NCBI GenBank assembly: GCA_028015205.1
Contig: CM051512.1
Location: 21,793,139 to 21,857,138 of the forward strand
Origin: Mytilisepta virgata
Taxonomy: Eukaryota > Mollusca > Bivalvia > Mytilida > Mytilidae
Length of the DNA: 64,000 nt
Direction of reading: 5' to 3'
Below, one piece after another: positions 35,011-47,229 of the stretch. The translations under genes were made by a program, and so were the position numbers. The notes under the pieces are model-generated. The model saw only the letters and a list, made by a program, of their open reading frames with translations. It was not told the origin of the DNA and made no database searches. Each line of letters begins with the position of its first letter. Within the stretch, counting starts at the first letter, position 1.

Positions 35011-36990
35011 AATAATATAGATAATAAAAACGTTGAACAGTAGCAATCCCGGATAAGAACACTGGACTACTTAGTACAGTGGATTCTTGTACATAAATCT
35101 GAGCAACTCATCCCTTGTTCTCCAGACACAGTTCGTGATATACATTTTCCCCTTGTAGGGAGACTGATGCCATCTAGCCGTCAAAAACAATAAGCTCTAG
35201 TTTGTTGTTTTGGTCAATTTTCCAACCAAAATCGCATGGTCTTCCATTGTGTGGCTTTAGCAATCATTCGTAGCCAAAACTCATTGAGCGCACGTCATCC
35301 TGTCTATAGACTAGCTGAATGACAGACAGTTTTTCCAAGAATGATTCCAGCTCTAAATACCATTTCCTTGTCACATGATTTCAATAGAGCATATTTTAGA
35401 TTGAGTATTTGATCAACCGAGGAAACTGTGTGCAATTTTTTGACCTTTTTGTGCTTTGTTTCATCAAGAAGTATCAAAGGAACCAAAACTGCATTTAAGT
35501 GACAAAAACAGATTTTTCTCGGGCATTCATTTTCAGAAAAAAAGTGTTTATTGTCTCCAAAATTCTGATTGCTTGTATATTTTTTAGCATGAGTGGTGGT
35601 AACGATCCAGTTATGCGTGGTTCTCTTATTTTTTAATTGGATTCTGTCACATCATCAAGAGCTGAGTGCAAATCATCCTGGTGTACTATAGGAGAATAAA
35701 ACTGTTTTTATTTGCGTTTTATTTACTCTTGTTAATAAGGCATTTAATATTTAATTCAGTTACAAAACGCCTATTCTTCTGCTCAGATGGCGCAAACGGC
35801 AAAATGTCCATTTTGAGCCTTGAATAATCTAACGAACCTTTAATACAATCATACCCTAATATACGAAACACTTTATCGCTCGGATTCTAACAACATCAAA
35901 GGAAAAGTTGAATGGTTAGTAAATACTTTAAAACAATAAAATTTCTTGTGACTTTTGAGTCATTTAAACTCATTAACTAAAGGCTTTTTTTAGTATCCGC
36001 CGTTCCACTATAAATGGTGTAACGAATTATAAAGTGTAAACTACTAGTATATAATCCATACAGTCGGAGAATATTATCATTATTATTTCTTTAAAAAAAA
36101 ATCTACTTGAACTTTGCTATAAAAGAAACCAAATTTGTAATTGAATCGTATGACTATGACTTTATACATTAAACTTTGAACGATAATTTTGCTATGAAAG
36201 ACCAGTCAAAGGGTCTAATTCATTTTGTAACGTGTACTCCTTAGTATTAAATAGTTATTGTTTTCCTGAATACACATAGCAGCTGATCTGTTAAATCATA
36301 AGGTGTTTGGAAAAATCCCAATAAACCATAGTCGCATGGTTTAAAGTATTTTTATTTAACAATAGTAAGAAATTTTTAGCACGAATTTAGATATGACAAA
36401 TCTTGCATGTGTATTTATGACAATAATGTAAGTGTAAAAAGAATAAAATCAACTTACACGTATAAGCTACTGCCGAATAAAATACTGTCATGAAGTTTCT
36501 CTAAGCGCTTTATATTATTTTGTAATCAAGTAAATAAAATAAAATACCAAATTCACAAACGAAACTGAAAATACGTTTATTGCAATATTTTTACTTTTAT
36601 TAACTTTGTTAAATTTATCATGCATTATTTTTGTATTCTTTTTTTGGTTATATTTACATACTTAAGTCTTTTTATATACATACGTTTGTCTTTTTTATAG
36701 TTTTTTTTCCATTTTCATGATATTTCAAAGAACTATTGTTGCTACATGTGTATAAATTATAGGTTTGTATTATTATTTCTCCTATTATTGACATGTTTAA
36801 TCGGTGGGATAAAAATACATAATATATTTAACCACTTCCCGGGGATTAAATTTCTATGTGGGAATTACCGCCCTTTTTTCTACAGTTATTGCAATGATAA
36901 AGTAGAGAAGTCCCGAAATGACGTCTATGTAAACAAACTACATAGCAACGACATTTTCTTGAGGTTTTTGTCGAAAATCATAGGAGAAAC
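35011..36990. other. non-coding
   Basis: AT-rich with isolated short frames. No gene or clear repeat. Confidence 0.4.
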
Positions 36991-37111
36991 AGATTCTCCT
37001 TCCATTTACTCGGGAGTTATGGAATTTCTCCACCCTCAATAGCTAAATTTTAGATTTTAACTATGTCGGGTGGAGAAATTTCATAACTCACTCGTACCTG
37101 AAGGAGAATCT
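36991..37111. repeat. fold-back inverted repeat, ~45-bp arms
   Basis: AGATTCTCCTTCCATTTACT...GGAATTTCTCCACCC pairs with GGGTGGAGAAATTTCATAAC...GAAGGAGAATCT around a ~32-bp loop with few mismatches. Confidence 0.8.
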
Positions 37112-38694
37112 ATATTTCTATTGCTACATAAGGTATATTTTGATTACAATATAACTAATCATGGTGAACAAAACATGTATATTTCACACATTTGTTAGTT
37201 GCAATCAATTGTTTTACTTTCTTTACTAACATTAATCACTAACTTCATAAACCGTGTCTTACTTAAGAGATTACTGTATAGTATTTTTATTATTTGACGG
37301 TATCAATTGAATGATTTAATGGTCGGAAATTGAGTTTATTGGCGACGCGTTAGCTGTTATCTCCATTGTAATGCATATCTCAAAATATCGCTTTAAAAGG
37401 CAAATTTTTAAAAGTAACGTCCGCTCTTGCAAAATAACTTTATGGCATCAATTGTGCATTTGATGCCATGAGATTTTCAACGTTGTCCAATCAAAATCGA
37501 CGTTACAATCAGTTACAATTATTTATCATGTTTATTTAAGGTCAGTATTTTGAGTATATTCTGATATTCATCTACGAGAATAATGTTTATTCATTTGCCA
37601 AACCAGCTTAAAAATTCTTAACATCTGCATGCCTGAGCTAGTCCATGAATCTGTTCAATGTTTGCAAAATGTTGTTCTATCAGTGGCGTACCTTTTGTCT
37701 ATTGAGATTGCTACTATTGTGCTTCAATAATTTACAGTATTACAAACATCGTTTTTAATGCAAAAAACTTTTCATCGTTCTGTGCAATTGTGACCGATTG
37801 TAATTTTCGACGTATTACTCAGAATGTACCACACTCTAAAATACACGAAATAATTACATTTTAAATTAGGTACCTTGTAGTAGAATGTAAATATATTAGT
37901 TGGATTTATTTTGTGTTATTCAATATCAGCCTTCAATCATCTGGAAAATATTATTAGTCGTGAATACGAAAGGTGGTAAAGTAGGTATATCATGTATATA
38001 TATATTTATATAAATTAGATATCATATGAAAAGAACTTCAATCAACAAAACAAAGAAATGAACTAAATTCATGTGATAAAAACACGACTTGATGCTATAA
38101 TAGAAAAGTTCATGCTAATAGAATCGTTCGATCCAAATGCGAAGCTAACAGTGACGTAATGATCATGGCACCATATGTGCACATGATTGTTAAACTGTAT
38201 ACCAAATTGGTTTAATTTAAATCTAACAATTAAATGTTTAAACGTCACGATACGCGTGTTTCTTCCTTTAACAAAATGTTGTTATTGTATTTGAACAAAA
38301 GGACGATAGTCATATTACATTGTAGTTCACAAACACATACCATATTTGTATCGTTTTGGAAGGAACCATTTAGTATTTATATTCGGAAAGGGAAAACTTG
38401 ACAAGAAACCCACATTAGTCTTTAACGTTTAATTATTGAAGCATATCATGGACTGGGATTACGGGTTGTACTTTACTTTTATATAATTTATTATTTATTT
38501 TTTTATCTTATTGTTTTACTTTTTTTATTTATTTCTTGTATTTGTTGTTGTTTTTCTTTCATTGAGCTGTTTTTATTATCAATTTTAAGAGGGACACATA
38601 CAGATAAAACCTTAATCAAACAAATTTAACTTTAAATCATAGCAAAATTCCTGGTTCAAAAATATAAATTGAAAATTTTTACCGAATGAAACCA
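37112..38694. other. non-coding; possible third diverged copy near 37.98-38.22 kb
   Basis: 37980-38220 shows weak ordered similarity to 42.6-42.8 kb (GATATCAT, AAACACGACTTGAT versus AAACACGATTTGAT, then TATAATAGAAAAGTTCATG versus TATAATAAAACATTTCATT). Otherwise featureless. Confidence 0.35.
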
Positions 38695-39010
38695 GTTAAA
38701 AATCAGCACACTGTGTGTTAGGTAAAATGTCTAACGTTTCCGGCAAAAGAAAATCGGAGCGAAAAACAGGGGGACGTCCAAAATTCGAAGTCCAAGGAAA
38801 AGACAAAGTCAGGAGAATGGAACAAAACGTCACAAGGATACGTGTATAACTAAAAGAATATAAAACGTGTAATAAACTAAACAAAAATAGAACAAAACGG
38901 CACTGAAGCTAAAGCACTAGCAACGTGAACTCCAATTAAAAACTGGAAGTGACATCGGGTGCTCCGGAAGGGTAAGCATGTACTGCCCCTTTTACGGTAC
39001 GCTTCACACT
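38695..39010. repeat. interspersed bivalve repeat (GTGCTCCGGAAGGGTAAGCA family), copy 1
   Basis: Contains GGGTGCTCCGGAAGGGTAAG followed by a TACGGTACGC segment, matching AGGTACTCCGGAATGGCAAG and TACGGCACCCGTC at 47.04-47.09 kb. This motif is common in mussel repeats. A minus-strand frame here is incidental. Confidence 0.65.
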
Positions 39011-39339
39011 GCAAGTTGGAAGGAAAAGCAAAGACGGTTAAAGCAAAGGCAATAAAGATTAAGGATGTTCGCTGGTCATGTTTTTGAATTTTGTCAGATG
39101 TTCAGAATCATCTGGTTTTATCCATTTTAATGCCATAAATTATTTTTCTCGCTAACATCCATTTTTCTTATAATAAATCTTTTGTATATAGGTTACTACT
39201 AATAATTGAATACTTTTATTGTCCAGTTGTATATGTGAAGTGCCTTCCTTCCTGTTGGCTAAATGGCTTCTATATGTTTAAAATATGTCTTTAGTGTAGG
39301 GGAAAACTGTAGGGAGACTGTATTAAATTATACACCCAC

Positions 39340-39900
39340 GCAAATAATTTTCCCTCGACGCAACGCTACGCAGGGACATACAAATGCCGGCCGTCCGTCT
39401 GTCTGTCCGTCCGTCAGTCCGTCCCCATTGTAAGCGCTCTCACGCCTTCATTTACGGATTTTGAATTATATGGAAGACTTGTTTTGATAGTATCTAGATC
39501 AAGTTCAAATTCGAGTGCTTTACTGCATTGTTGGCAGAGTTATTGCCCTTTGAACTTTTGCCTACATTAATTTGTAAATTTTGATGAAAGTTTTATGGAA
39601 GATGTGTTTTGGTGGTATCTAGATCAAGTTCAATTCGAGTGCGGTAGCATGATTTTTGGCGGATTTATTGCCCTTTGAACTTTAAACTTTTGCTACAATT
39701 GTCTTGTAATCGATATCACGCCTAAGTTTATTTGCGGATATTGATAAAATTCATATGGAAGACTTGCTTTGATGGTATCTAGATCAATTTCAAATTCGAG
39801 AGTGTTAACATGATTTTGGCGGAGTTATTGCCCTCTAGATCAAGTTTAGGTTCCAGTTTAACTTTCACCACTTAACAAAGTACCATGTGGGACATTGGAA
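39340..39900. repeat. interspersed repeat with (CCGT)n run and three ~125-160-bp internal units
   Basis: A GTCCGTCTGTCTGTCCGTCC stretch at about 39395-39425 precedes three units each with TATCTAGATCAAGTTCAAAT-like text and a GGCGGAGTTATTGCCCT-like end (about 39493, 39617 and 39776). The structure is typical of bivalve repeats with tandem internal units. Confidence 0.65.
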
Positions 39901-40041
39901 CACTGTTCTTTTATTAAAAAGTAGAATAAGATATTAAGTGGTTATCGAAAATACCAACAGCGAACGTCATACTGCTATTCATATGTTAGAGTGGCGAATT
40001 TGATACTAGCCCCTCCCCCTAAATATCCCATGTTTGTTCCA

Positions 40042-40321
40042 TTAAGGTGGTACCAGACACTACAGGGAGATAACTCTTAAAAAACACCAGTTTTACTCAA
40101 ATTTACTAAGTGAAGAGAAATTAAGCTCCTCTGTGATCAAAACTGATGTTTGCCAAACTGCTATATATTCAATGAAATTATTCCCGTGAAGTGTGAAATT
40201 CTATTAAATAAAAAAAAAATAAACATTTATGTCAACAGGTCAAAGTAAATATTTCCTAAAAATTTTATGAAAATTTAACGAGCCGAATTTATTTTAGTCA
40301 AAGTGTTGGGTACCACCTTAA
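40042..40321. mobile_element. TTAA-flanked MITE (piggyBac-like), copy 2, opposite orientation
   Basis: Bounded by TTAA at 40042-40045 and 40318-40321, with ends GGTGGTACCAGACACT and AGTGTTGGGTACCACC. It is the reverse-complement relative of the 6.5-kb copy (280 versus 281 bp) and shares interior motifs such as AAAATTTAACGAGCCGAATT. Confidence 0.85.
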
Positions 40322-41097
40322 ACATTTAAGTTCTAGATAAAATTCATACACGGGTAAAATATATTAAATACAATGTGTACAGGTATTGTTTTTATTACAA
40401 AGATAACAAATACTACTTTACTTTATTTAGTTAACATTTCAAATCTGATTGATTCAAAATAATAATAATTACTTTCTCAATAGATTGATAAATATTGTAA
40501 TTTGTTATACTTAGTGACGAATTTTAAATGAATAATCAAGATATATAGATAAATGTTTATGTATCATGGGTAGTGAAAAGAAAGTCTCTTTATGGCTTTG
40601 AAAGTATTTTTAAAGCATATTCTAAATATATACCGCAAATTCGATGCGTCTATTTCCTTTTATAGGACTATTTAAATTGTTAGGTACTTACATACTTGAA
40701 ATTATTTTAAAATTAATATAAATAATAAGAGCTGTGCTATTAATAATATTTGATTAAAAATGAGTAGATTTCCTTTTACTTATATGTACACGTTACACAT
40801 AACATCCGTTACATTATGTTATTACTATTTATACCAGTACCAAAAGATCGATGATATTTTTATTTAAAATAAAATACACTTGTCATTTCTTATTATATAT
40901 GATATATGGGAAATACCTCTGATGAATTAAAAGTTTACAGTTACGTGTCATACAAAAATGATATAGTCCCAGTAATCCAATTAGAAAACATAATACTAAA
41001 TTTAGAAGATAATGATATCAATTCTATAATAATTGTTATTGATATGAATATCATTATAAATCTTTTATTGCACAATTATTATTTTAAAATTGTCTTT
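40322..41097. other. non-coding, AT-rich
   Basis: No gene or repeat supported. Confidence 0.4.
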
Positions 41098-41300
41098 TTA
41101 GCTCACCTGGCCTATAGGCCATGTGAGATTTTACCATCACTTGGTGTCCGTCGTCATCAAGTGTAAACTTTTCTTTAAAGATTTCCTCTGAAATCACTTA
41201 GCCAATTGTGAACAAACGTTGGTGGAATGATCCTTGGGTGGACCCCTTCCAACTTTGTGTCCGGCATCCCCGACTTCTAACTGAAACGGCTGCTGTTGCT
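41098..41300. repeat. interspersed repeat (TAGCTCACCTGGCC family), copy 1
   Basis: TTAGCTCACCTGGCCTATAG, CATCACTTGGTGTCCGTCGT and TGGTGGAATGATCCTTGGGT are landmarks of a repeat abundant in bivalves. A related copy is at 43728-44085. Confidence 0.65.
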
Positions 41301-41329
41301 AAAAATTGTTTTAATAGTTGATTTTTGTA

Positions 41330-42800
41330 AAAGATTATTCTTTTTATTTTTTGAGTGGTCAAGACGACGACTTTTTGTTGATTGTTTTATTATTTCACTG
41401 AAGTCTCTGAATTTTCATGAGAGAAATGATATTTGTTGAGATAATTTACTCAATTTTTTTTTGAAAAAGTGGGGGTTTTACATTATATTTATTATTCATT
41501 TTGTATGTGCAATGTTGTTTCTTTTACAAATTTTGTTCTCCATGCAAACTTGAAAAAGAAAAATTGTTGATATACATGTACATGTATTTTACTTGATAAT
41601 ATTTTAGAATTTATTTTTATGTACTTTGCATATTAATTTGTATTATACATCGAAATGTATTTTTTTCTAATATTTGTTTTTTTAACTATTGGATTTGTCA
41701 TTGTTATTGAAAAAAATCATATACTTCACAAACCTTATTGATTACACAATATTAACATTGTAGTAATTACCATATTTAAATGAATATGAATATATATTTT
41801 TTTTTTTTTTTTTTTTGCTTTCACCTCTTAAGTAAATTTCCATATACATTTTGACAGTTTTTTTTTCTTTCAATTTTAGATTGAAGTTAAATTTAATTTT
41901 TTTTCTTTTATTTACTTTTATTTATCTATTTATTTATTTATTTATTTTCACTGTTTTTATCATTATTATTATTATTTATTTATTTATTTTCATTGTTTTA
42001 TCACTTTTACTATTATTTTTTATTTTATTTCTTTTCGTTCTTCAAGATTACATTTGATATTAGAATAGGCCATGCAGATTATTTTTAATATTTTGCTCTT
42101 ATTAAAATTCCATGTTCTGTCTCTTTTTTTATTATTTTATTTTTATTTATTTTTATTTAATTTTCTCTGTTCTTTCTTTTTTAGATTACATATGTTACAT
42201 TTTATGGATCCAATATCTTGACAAGTGTCTCGTAGGTCATAATGGCCGGGTATCAGATTTATTTTCTCCATTATTATGTAATGTATCATGTAAGGTTATT
42301 GTTTTAATGTATGAGCTGTATATAAAGTCTAATTTGTAATATTTATTGTTAATCTGATATGTGACACTATAATAAATAATATATATATATCACAAACCAA
42401 AGAATGCAAAAATTCTGTGCATCAAAGAAATAAGACAGTTCCCTGAGTTTCAGAATTGAGATTATATTAAGTATGGTATCGTATATCATATTATTGATCA
42501 GCAGAAGAGAAAAATATGTCATTACCGTGTGATTACGCAAAATTTCATACAAAATTTTGAATCCTCTGGAAAACCACGAAATATATACTTAGTACTATAA
42601 CACATGGTTCCGAAAGGTTGTAAGGTAAAAATATACATAAATGAGATATCATTTCAATCCAAAAAAGGAAGTGCATTCAAGTCATAGAAACACGATTTGA
42701 TCAAAATATATAATAAAACATTTCATTCGTACGATTAACATTCTAATCTACAGTATACAATTCTGACGTAAAAGGCCTTAGTACAATATTTAAAGATCGT
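41330..42800. repeat. segment homologous to the IAP-A 3' flank (31.5-33.8 kb), interrupted by ATTT-rich DNA
   Basis: Left part 41330-41770 matches 31480-32140, 42375-42520 matches 32160-32500, and 42550-42800 matches 33500-33800, all in the same order. The intervening 41800-42340 is T/A low complexity. No BIR, UBA or RING remnant was found beside it. Confidence 0.65.
41798..42185. repeat. T-rich and (ATTT)n low-complexity tract
   Basis: Long T runs and repeated TTTATTTA units. The hydrophobic open frames that result are artefacts. Confidence 0.85.
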
Positions 42801-43079
42801 GATATTTATAGAAGTTTTTTAAAATACTGTTTACTGCGTTGAAGAGTCGACGCCAGTCTGAAATCAAACTTACTTCCATCCAACACAACAAGGTTCCATC
42901 TACAATATGTATATACTTGTTACCTAAATAACAAACAAAAAAACTCCATACAAATGTCGTTTCATTTTTGTCTATCAAATGTACCACTACTATCTAAAAC
43001 GTACTACTATGTACCGTTTCTTTTGTTGTGTAGTGTATATTTTTAGGTTGAATCAGTGCACTACTTTCGTAAGTGATTT

Positions 43080-43345
43080 AGGAGAATTCATTAACAAGAA
43101 ATGAAGTGCCCATGTATTTTGTTTTGTGTGTGAAGAATCGGAAGACAGGAACGCCTGAGGAAGTGCAAATGAATTTTGAACATTTTTTTTTCAGTTTCCT
43201 TTGACCTGAATTAATTTTAAGCGCATTTCGGAATGCATGCGTTTCAAATGCTACTAATTGAAGAAATGAAGTGCCCATGAATCGGGAGAAAGTGCAAACG
43301 AATTTTGAACAATCTTTTTTTTTTTTGGCAGTTTCCGTGCAATTC
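43080..43345. repeat. imperfect direct repeat, two ~150-170-bp units
   Basis: GAAATGAAGTGCCCATG, AGTGCAAATGAATTTTGAAC and a poly-T then CAGTTTCC occur twice in the same order. The 89-codon minus-strand frame across it is repetitive and has no known domain. Confidence 0.6.
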
Positions 43346-43727
43346 ATCCGTCACCTCTCCACCTTCTGAACTAACCTTTCTCAATCAATTATTTTCTGCT
43401 TATATATATTTTCTCTTGACAATCCGCACCTTTTGAATTACTTCCTTCCTTATTTAAAGATTCCCTACAACAGTGTGGTTGTTGATGAAGAGTTCACACC
43501 CAATTAATTTTATGTTTTCACTAAAGTAAACTCTGTTAGTATTGTTCCAGCTAGTCTTACATGAGATAAGTCTTCATATACAGTACATTGATTGCCCTGT
43601 ATCCTCCTTTTCTAGTGAAGATATTCGAAAAAAAAATCATCCACAAATTTGTTCACCTGTCATTTGATGGCTGCTACTAAGAGAAAGCATAACTTTGATA
43701 TCACCTAATGTAATCCTTGTTATTTTA
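43346..43727. other. non-coding
   Basis: No gene or repeat recognised. Confidence 0.35.
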
Positions 43728-44085
43728 GCTCAGCTGTTCATGTAAGTTTATGTCATCACTTTGCTTCCGTCGTCCGTAAACCTTTCACATTTTGATCGTC
43801 TCCTTTCCAACTATTTGTAACAAACTAGGTAGGAATGATGTATGGATGAACTTCTATTAAAGATCCAACTTTGGTTCCGATTTAAAAATAGGCCCATTAG
43901 TTCATGAGCAAATGACAAAAAAGTTTTTATATGGTTTGAATGGAAACTTGAACAACCGCAGCCGTCAGTAGAGCAGTTTTCATCAATCCTGCAAAGTTTC
44001 AAAATATTTCCGACTGCTATTATTTCTATGTTCCCATGTACAACAAAACCGGCCCTTTGCGGTATCAGGGACACCAGAGCAAAAT
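43728..44085. repeat. interspersed repeat (TAGCTCA family), copy 2
   Basis: TTTTAGCTCAGCTGTTCATG, CATCACTTTGCTTCCGTCGT and GGTAGGAATGATGTATGGAT align with the 41.1-kb copy. The minus-strand frame here belongs to the repeat. Confidence 0.6.
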
Positions 44086-44645
44086 CGTCAATAAAAACTC
44101 AAAATTGTCGAATGATATTTATCAATGTCTTAATTATTTCAAATTAATTTTCTGTCAAGAAATGCTTACATATTTCACTTCTCTAACCATTTGAAGAATA
44201 CGTACCGAAAGCTCTGGACTTCAGTTAGAGATTCCGTTTAAGTTACGACTACAAAAGAGGAAACAAATATTTCACCTGTATACAAGTAAACTCAAACAAC
44301 TAAACCCAAAACAGCTTCTTAATAAGTAGAAAATATTAACATTGTTTAAAGAGAAAATAAGAAACGCTATAGAAACTGAAAAATGGGCGTAGACGTAATC
44401 AATTTATATGCCACGAAACACCAAATACTGATTCTAGACTGAACCAAGATATTCCATAATTATGGGCTGTGGTCTGACGCTGTATTTTCAAGTAAGAGCC
44501 AATCGATGACAGATTTACCCCACTCTAGATGTAACTTTGGATTACTGAGTTCAAACTATATAAAACTTGTAATAAACACTTGTCCAGCATTTCGTCATAT
44601 GACATGGGCCGAACTGTCCAGATGTTGTCCAACTTTCAGTTATAG
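44086..44645. other. non-coding
   Basis: Nothing recognised beyond short chance frames. Confidence 0.35.
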
Positions 44646-44748
44646 AGCTTTTGGACTACCGGAACTTCGGACTACTGGACCTTCTGACTACCGGAACTTC
44701 GGACTATTGGGCCTTCGAACTACCCGACCTTTGGACTAATAGACCATC
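44646..44748. repeat. ~15-bp minisatellite, about 6 units
   Basis: Variants of GGACTACCGGAACTT recur with a ~15-bp period. Because 15 is a multiple of three, frames stay open through it and give a repetitive peptide that is probably not real. Confidence 0.85.
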
Positions 44749-46369
44749 ACGTACCGTAATTATCAGCAAACTTAAAAAAAAAACAGTATACCTGTATTTT
44801 CCTAACAAACATCGAAATGAGTTAGAATTTGGGAAAGATATAAATCTCCCCAATCCCTACAAACTAAACTTTGGAACAGAAATGCTCGGTGAAAGACCAA
44901 AGTCAAATGACCTGGATACATAATGTTTTCTTTGAAAAACAATAACTGATATGAAAAATTTTGATGTATTTTGTATTTTCATGTGTTTTGTGAAAATGTT
45001 TACAGGATCGTTTTACAATCGCAAAGATAAAGTATTTTTTAACTAATACATCTGATACGTGTGATAACTAGAATCGATTAGGATATCCTATATCTTACAT
45101 GTCACATTAAGATACCACCCCCTTAGCAAGGTTATTTCCGCTCCGTAATTGAATATCACCTCAGTGGGAAATTATCCTGTCTTCAGTACAAAATATTGTA
45201 TTTTTTTATTACGCGTGTGGGTGAATATAAATTATAATGAATCTTTTTCTTGACCACTTTATTAATATTATTTATATGTTCCTTTCTAATAAAATCTAAC
45301 AAATCTGAGATAAATCTTGTGAAATTAAACTTCAGCTAGGGTCACCCTTGAATGGGGGAGTAAAAAACTCTACTTTTAAAAGAGTTTCAAAATATAATAA
45401 TAGAAAATTTCAACACGTGTATTTTTTCTCTGCACCGTCAAGAAAAATGAAAAACATATGTTTATACATGTACCTGCATAATATTTGTGATACCCATTCT
45501 AACAACATGTTCTTAATTGGTTTTTAATAACTATTAATGTATCATAAATTGTGATTTATGATAACTTAAAAAATGTTTTTATGAATACAATAGAGATTTC
45601 TACCCTTATTAGTAAATGACACAAGAATGATGTAAATTTTCATGAAAATAGATATGACTGAAATTTCATATATCACCAAAAGTTGGGTAAGTTTATATTT
45701 CCATTTATGGTGTAGAATTTAAAGTATAATCGACCGTTTATGATATGTATGTATATTAACACAATTGTATCATAGTAAACGATATGTATGTTTACGTCTC
45801 AAAGTTAAAAAAATATGTTTGTTGTTTCGTAATTTTTCGGTATTGGGTTAATTTCTACATTGTGATATTGTGTCAAAGTGCGTGACTTTCTGTTGTCGTA
45901 CTTCACATTTATAAACAAAACAATGGCACACAATGTATGTTTCGCAATTGTTACCTGCACTTAGTGGCCATACATAAGTTCCCAGCTTGTAAATGTTCCT
46001 ATACAATTCGTATAAAAACTACATTTTTTTCAGAACACTGTCCAAATGTTATTTCTTATTTAGTCTTTACCAATCTTGGTTGACTGTGCAAGTAGTCTTG
46101 TTACCTTTATTTTGTCTGACAAAGGTGAAGACAAATATAGTTTACTAGTGTTAAACCTGTTAAAGATCAAGGTAAATCTTAATAATTATTGTTATAGAGC
46201 TAAATAAAGAGCGCATTTAATGACCCTTTCATGTCCCGCAAAACTATTCCCTTATTTAAATATGCAGGGTAAATATTTGTAATGAATTTTATACATTTTC
46301 ATGTACACCCATGTAACCCACAGATCAGTTTGAAAAAGTAAATGTTTAGGGTTTTTGTATTTTTAGTTC
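44749..46369. other. non-coding, AT-rich
   Basis: No gene, RNA or clear repeat. Confidence 0.4.
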
Positions 46370-46922
46370 ACTTCAAACGAAGTTGAGAGGGACTAATGGA
46401 GTACCACAGGCGTCCACGTCCACACAGCAGTTCTAGGTTACTAGTTTACATAGGTCATACATTTTTGTGAGACTGACCATGTGATATAAGATGATGAAGG
46501 TCACATGACCCATATTACACGGTTGGCTGGCTTTAAAGTTTTATGTCAAAATTTAGTTTTAACATTCAAAGTTATCTACAATCATATTACTTTGTTTGAG
46601 GGTGCACCTCGGGAAGCAACACAGCCTCCCACCAAAATTTGGTCACTCTGACCTACTTATCATGCTTCATTGACTTGTGTTAAGTTTAAATCCGAGTTCA
46701 GTTTTCCGATACCAAGGAACCTAAAGTCACATTACTTGGTGTCAGGGTGCATCTCGGGGATTAACACAGACTCCTACCAAAATTAGGTCACTCTGATCTA
46801 CTTATCGTGCTTCATTGACTATGTTAAGTTTGACGTCCGAGTTCAGTTCTCCAATACCAAGCGGTCTACAATTATATTACACATGTTCTTGGTGTCAGGG
46901 TACATCTCGGGAAGTAAAAAAG
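46370..46922. repeat. interspersed repeat with ~145-bp tandem units
   Basis: Starts with AGTTCACTTCAAACGAAGTT, then about 2.5 units each with TTCATTGAC...GTTAAGTTT...GAGTTCAGTT (46666 and 46811) and GTGTCAGGGTGCATCTCGGG. No coding capacity. Confidence 0.75.
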
Positions 46923-46924
46923 CC

Positions 46925-47115
46925 TCCCGCCAAAATTAAGGAAGACAAATGAACAACCACAAGCACAACAAATAAACAATGAAAACTAAAAAACAATGAA
47001 CAACACGAACTCCTATGAAAACTAGGAGTGAACTCAGGTACTCCGGAATGGCAAGCAGTTCCTGATCCGTATACGGCACCCGTCATAAGTTCGACAAAGT
47101 CAATCCGGTGGTAGT
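46925..47115. repeat. interspersed bivalve repeat (CTCCGGAA family), copy 2
   Basis: Contains GGAGTGAACTCAGGTACTCC and GGAATGGCAAGCAGTTCCTG, the same family as 38.7-39.0 kb. Confidence 0.65.
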
Positions 47116-47229
47116 CATAAATCTGTGGAGGTACATGAAATGTTACGACCGCGGGAACAGGTCATACATTATCTTAGATATTGGAAAACTCTAACGCTCA
47201 ATCAATTCGTGATGACGACCGCAAATGAC

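Noticed and set aside
41851..42057. Phe/Ile-rich, membrane-like frame
   Set aside because: It comes from a TTTA/ATTT low-complexity tract.
43811..44074. 87-codon minus-strand frame
   Set aside because: Lies within a dispersed TAGCTCA-family repeat shared with 41.1 kb.
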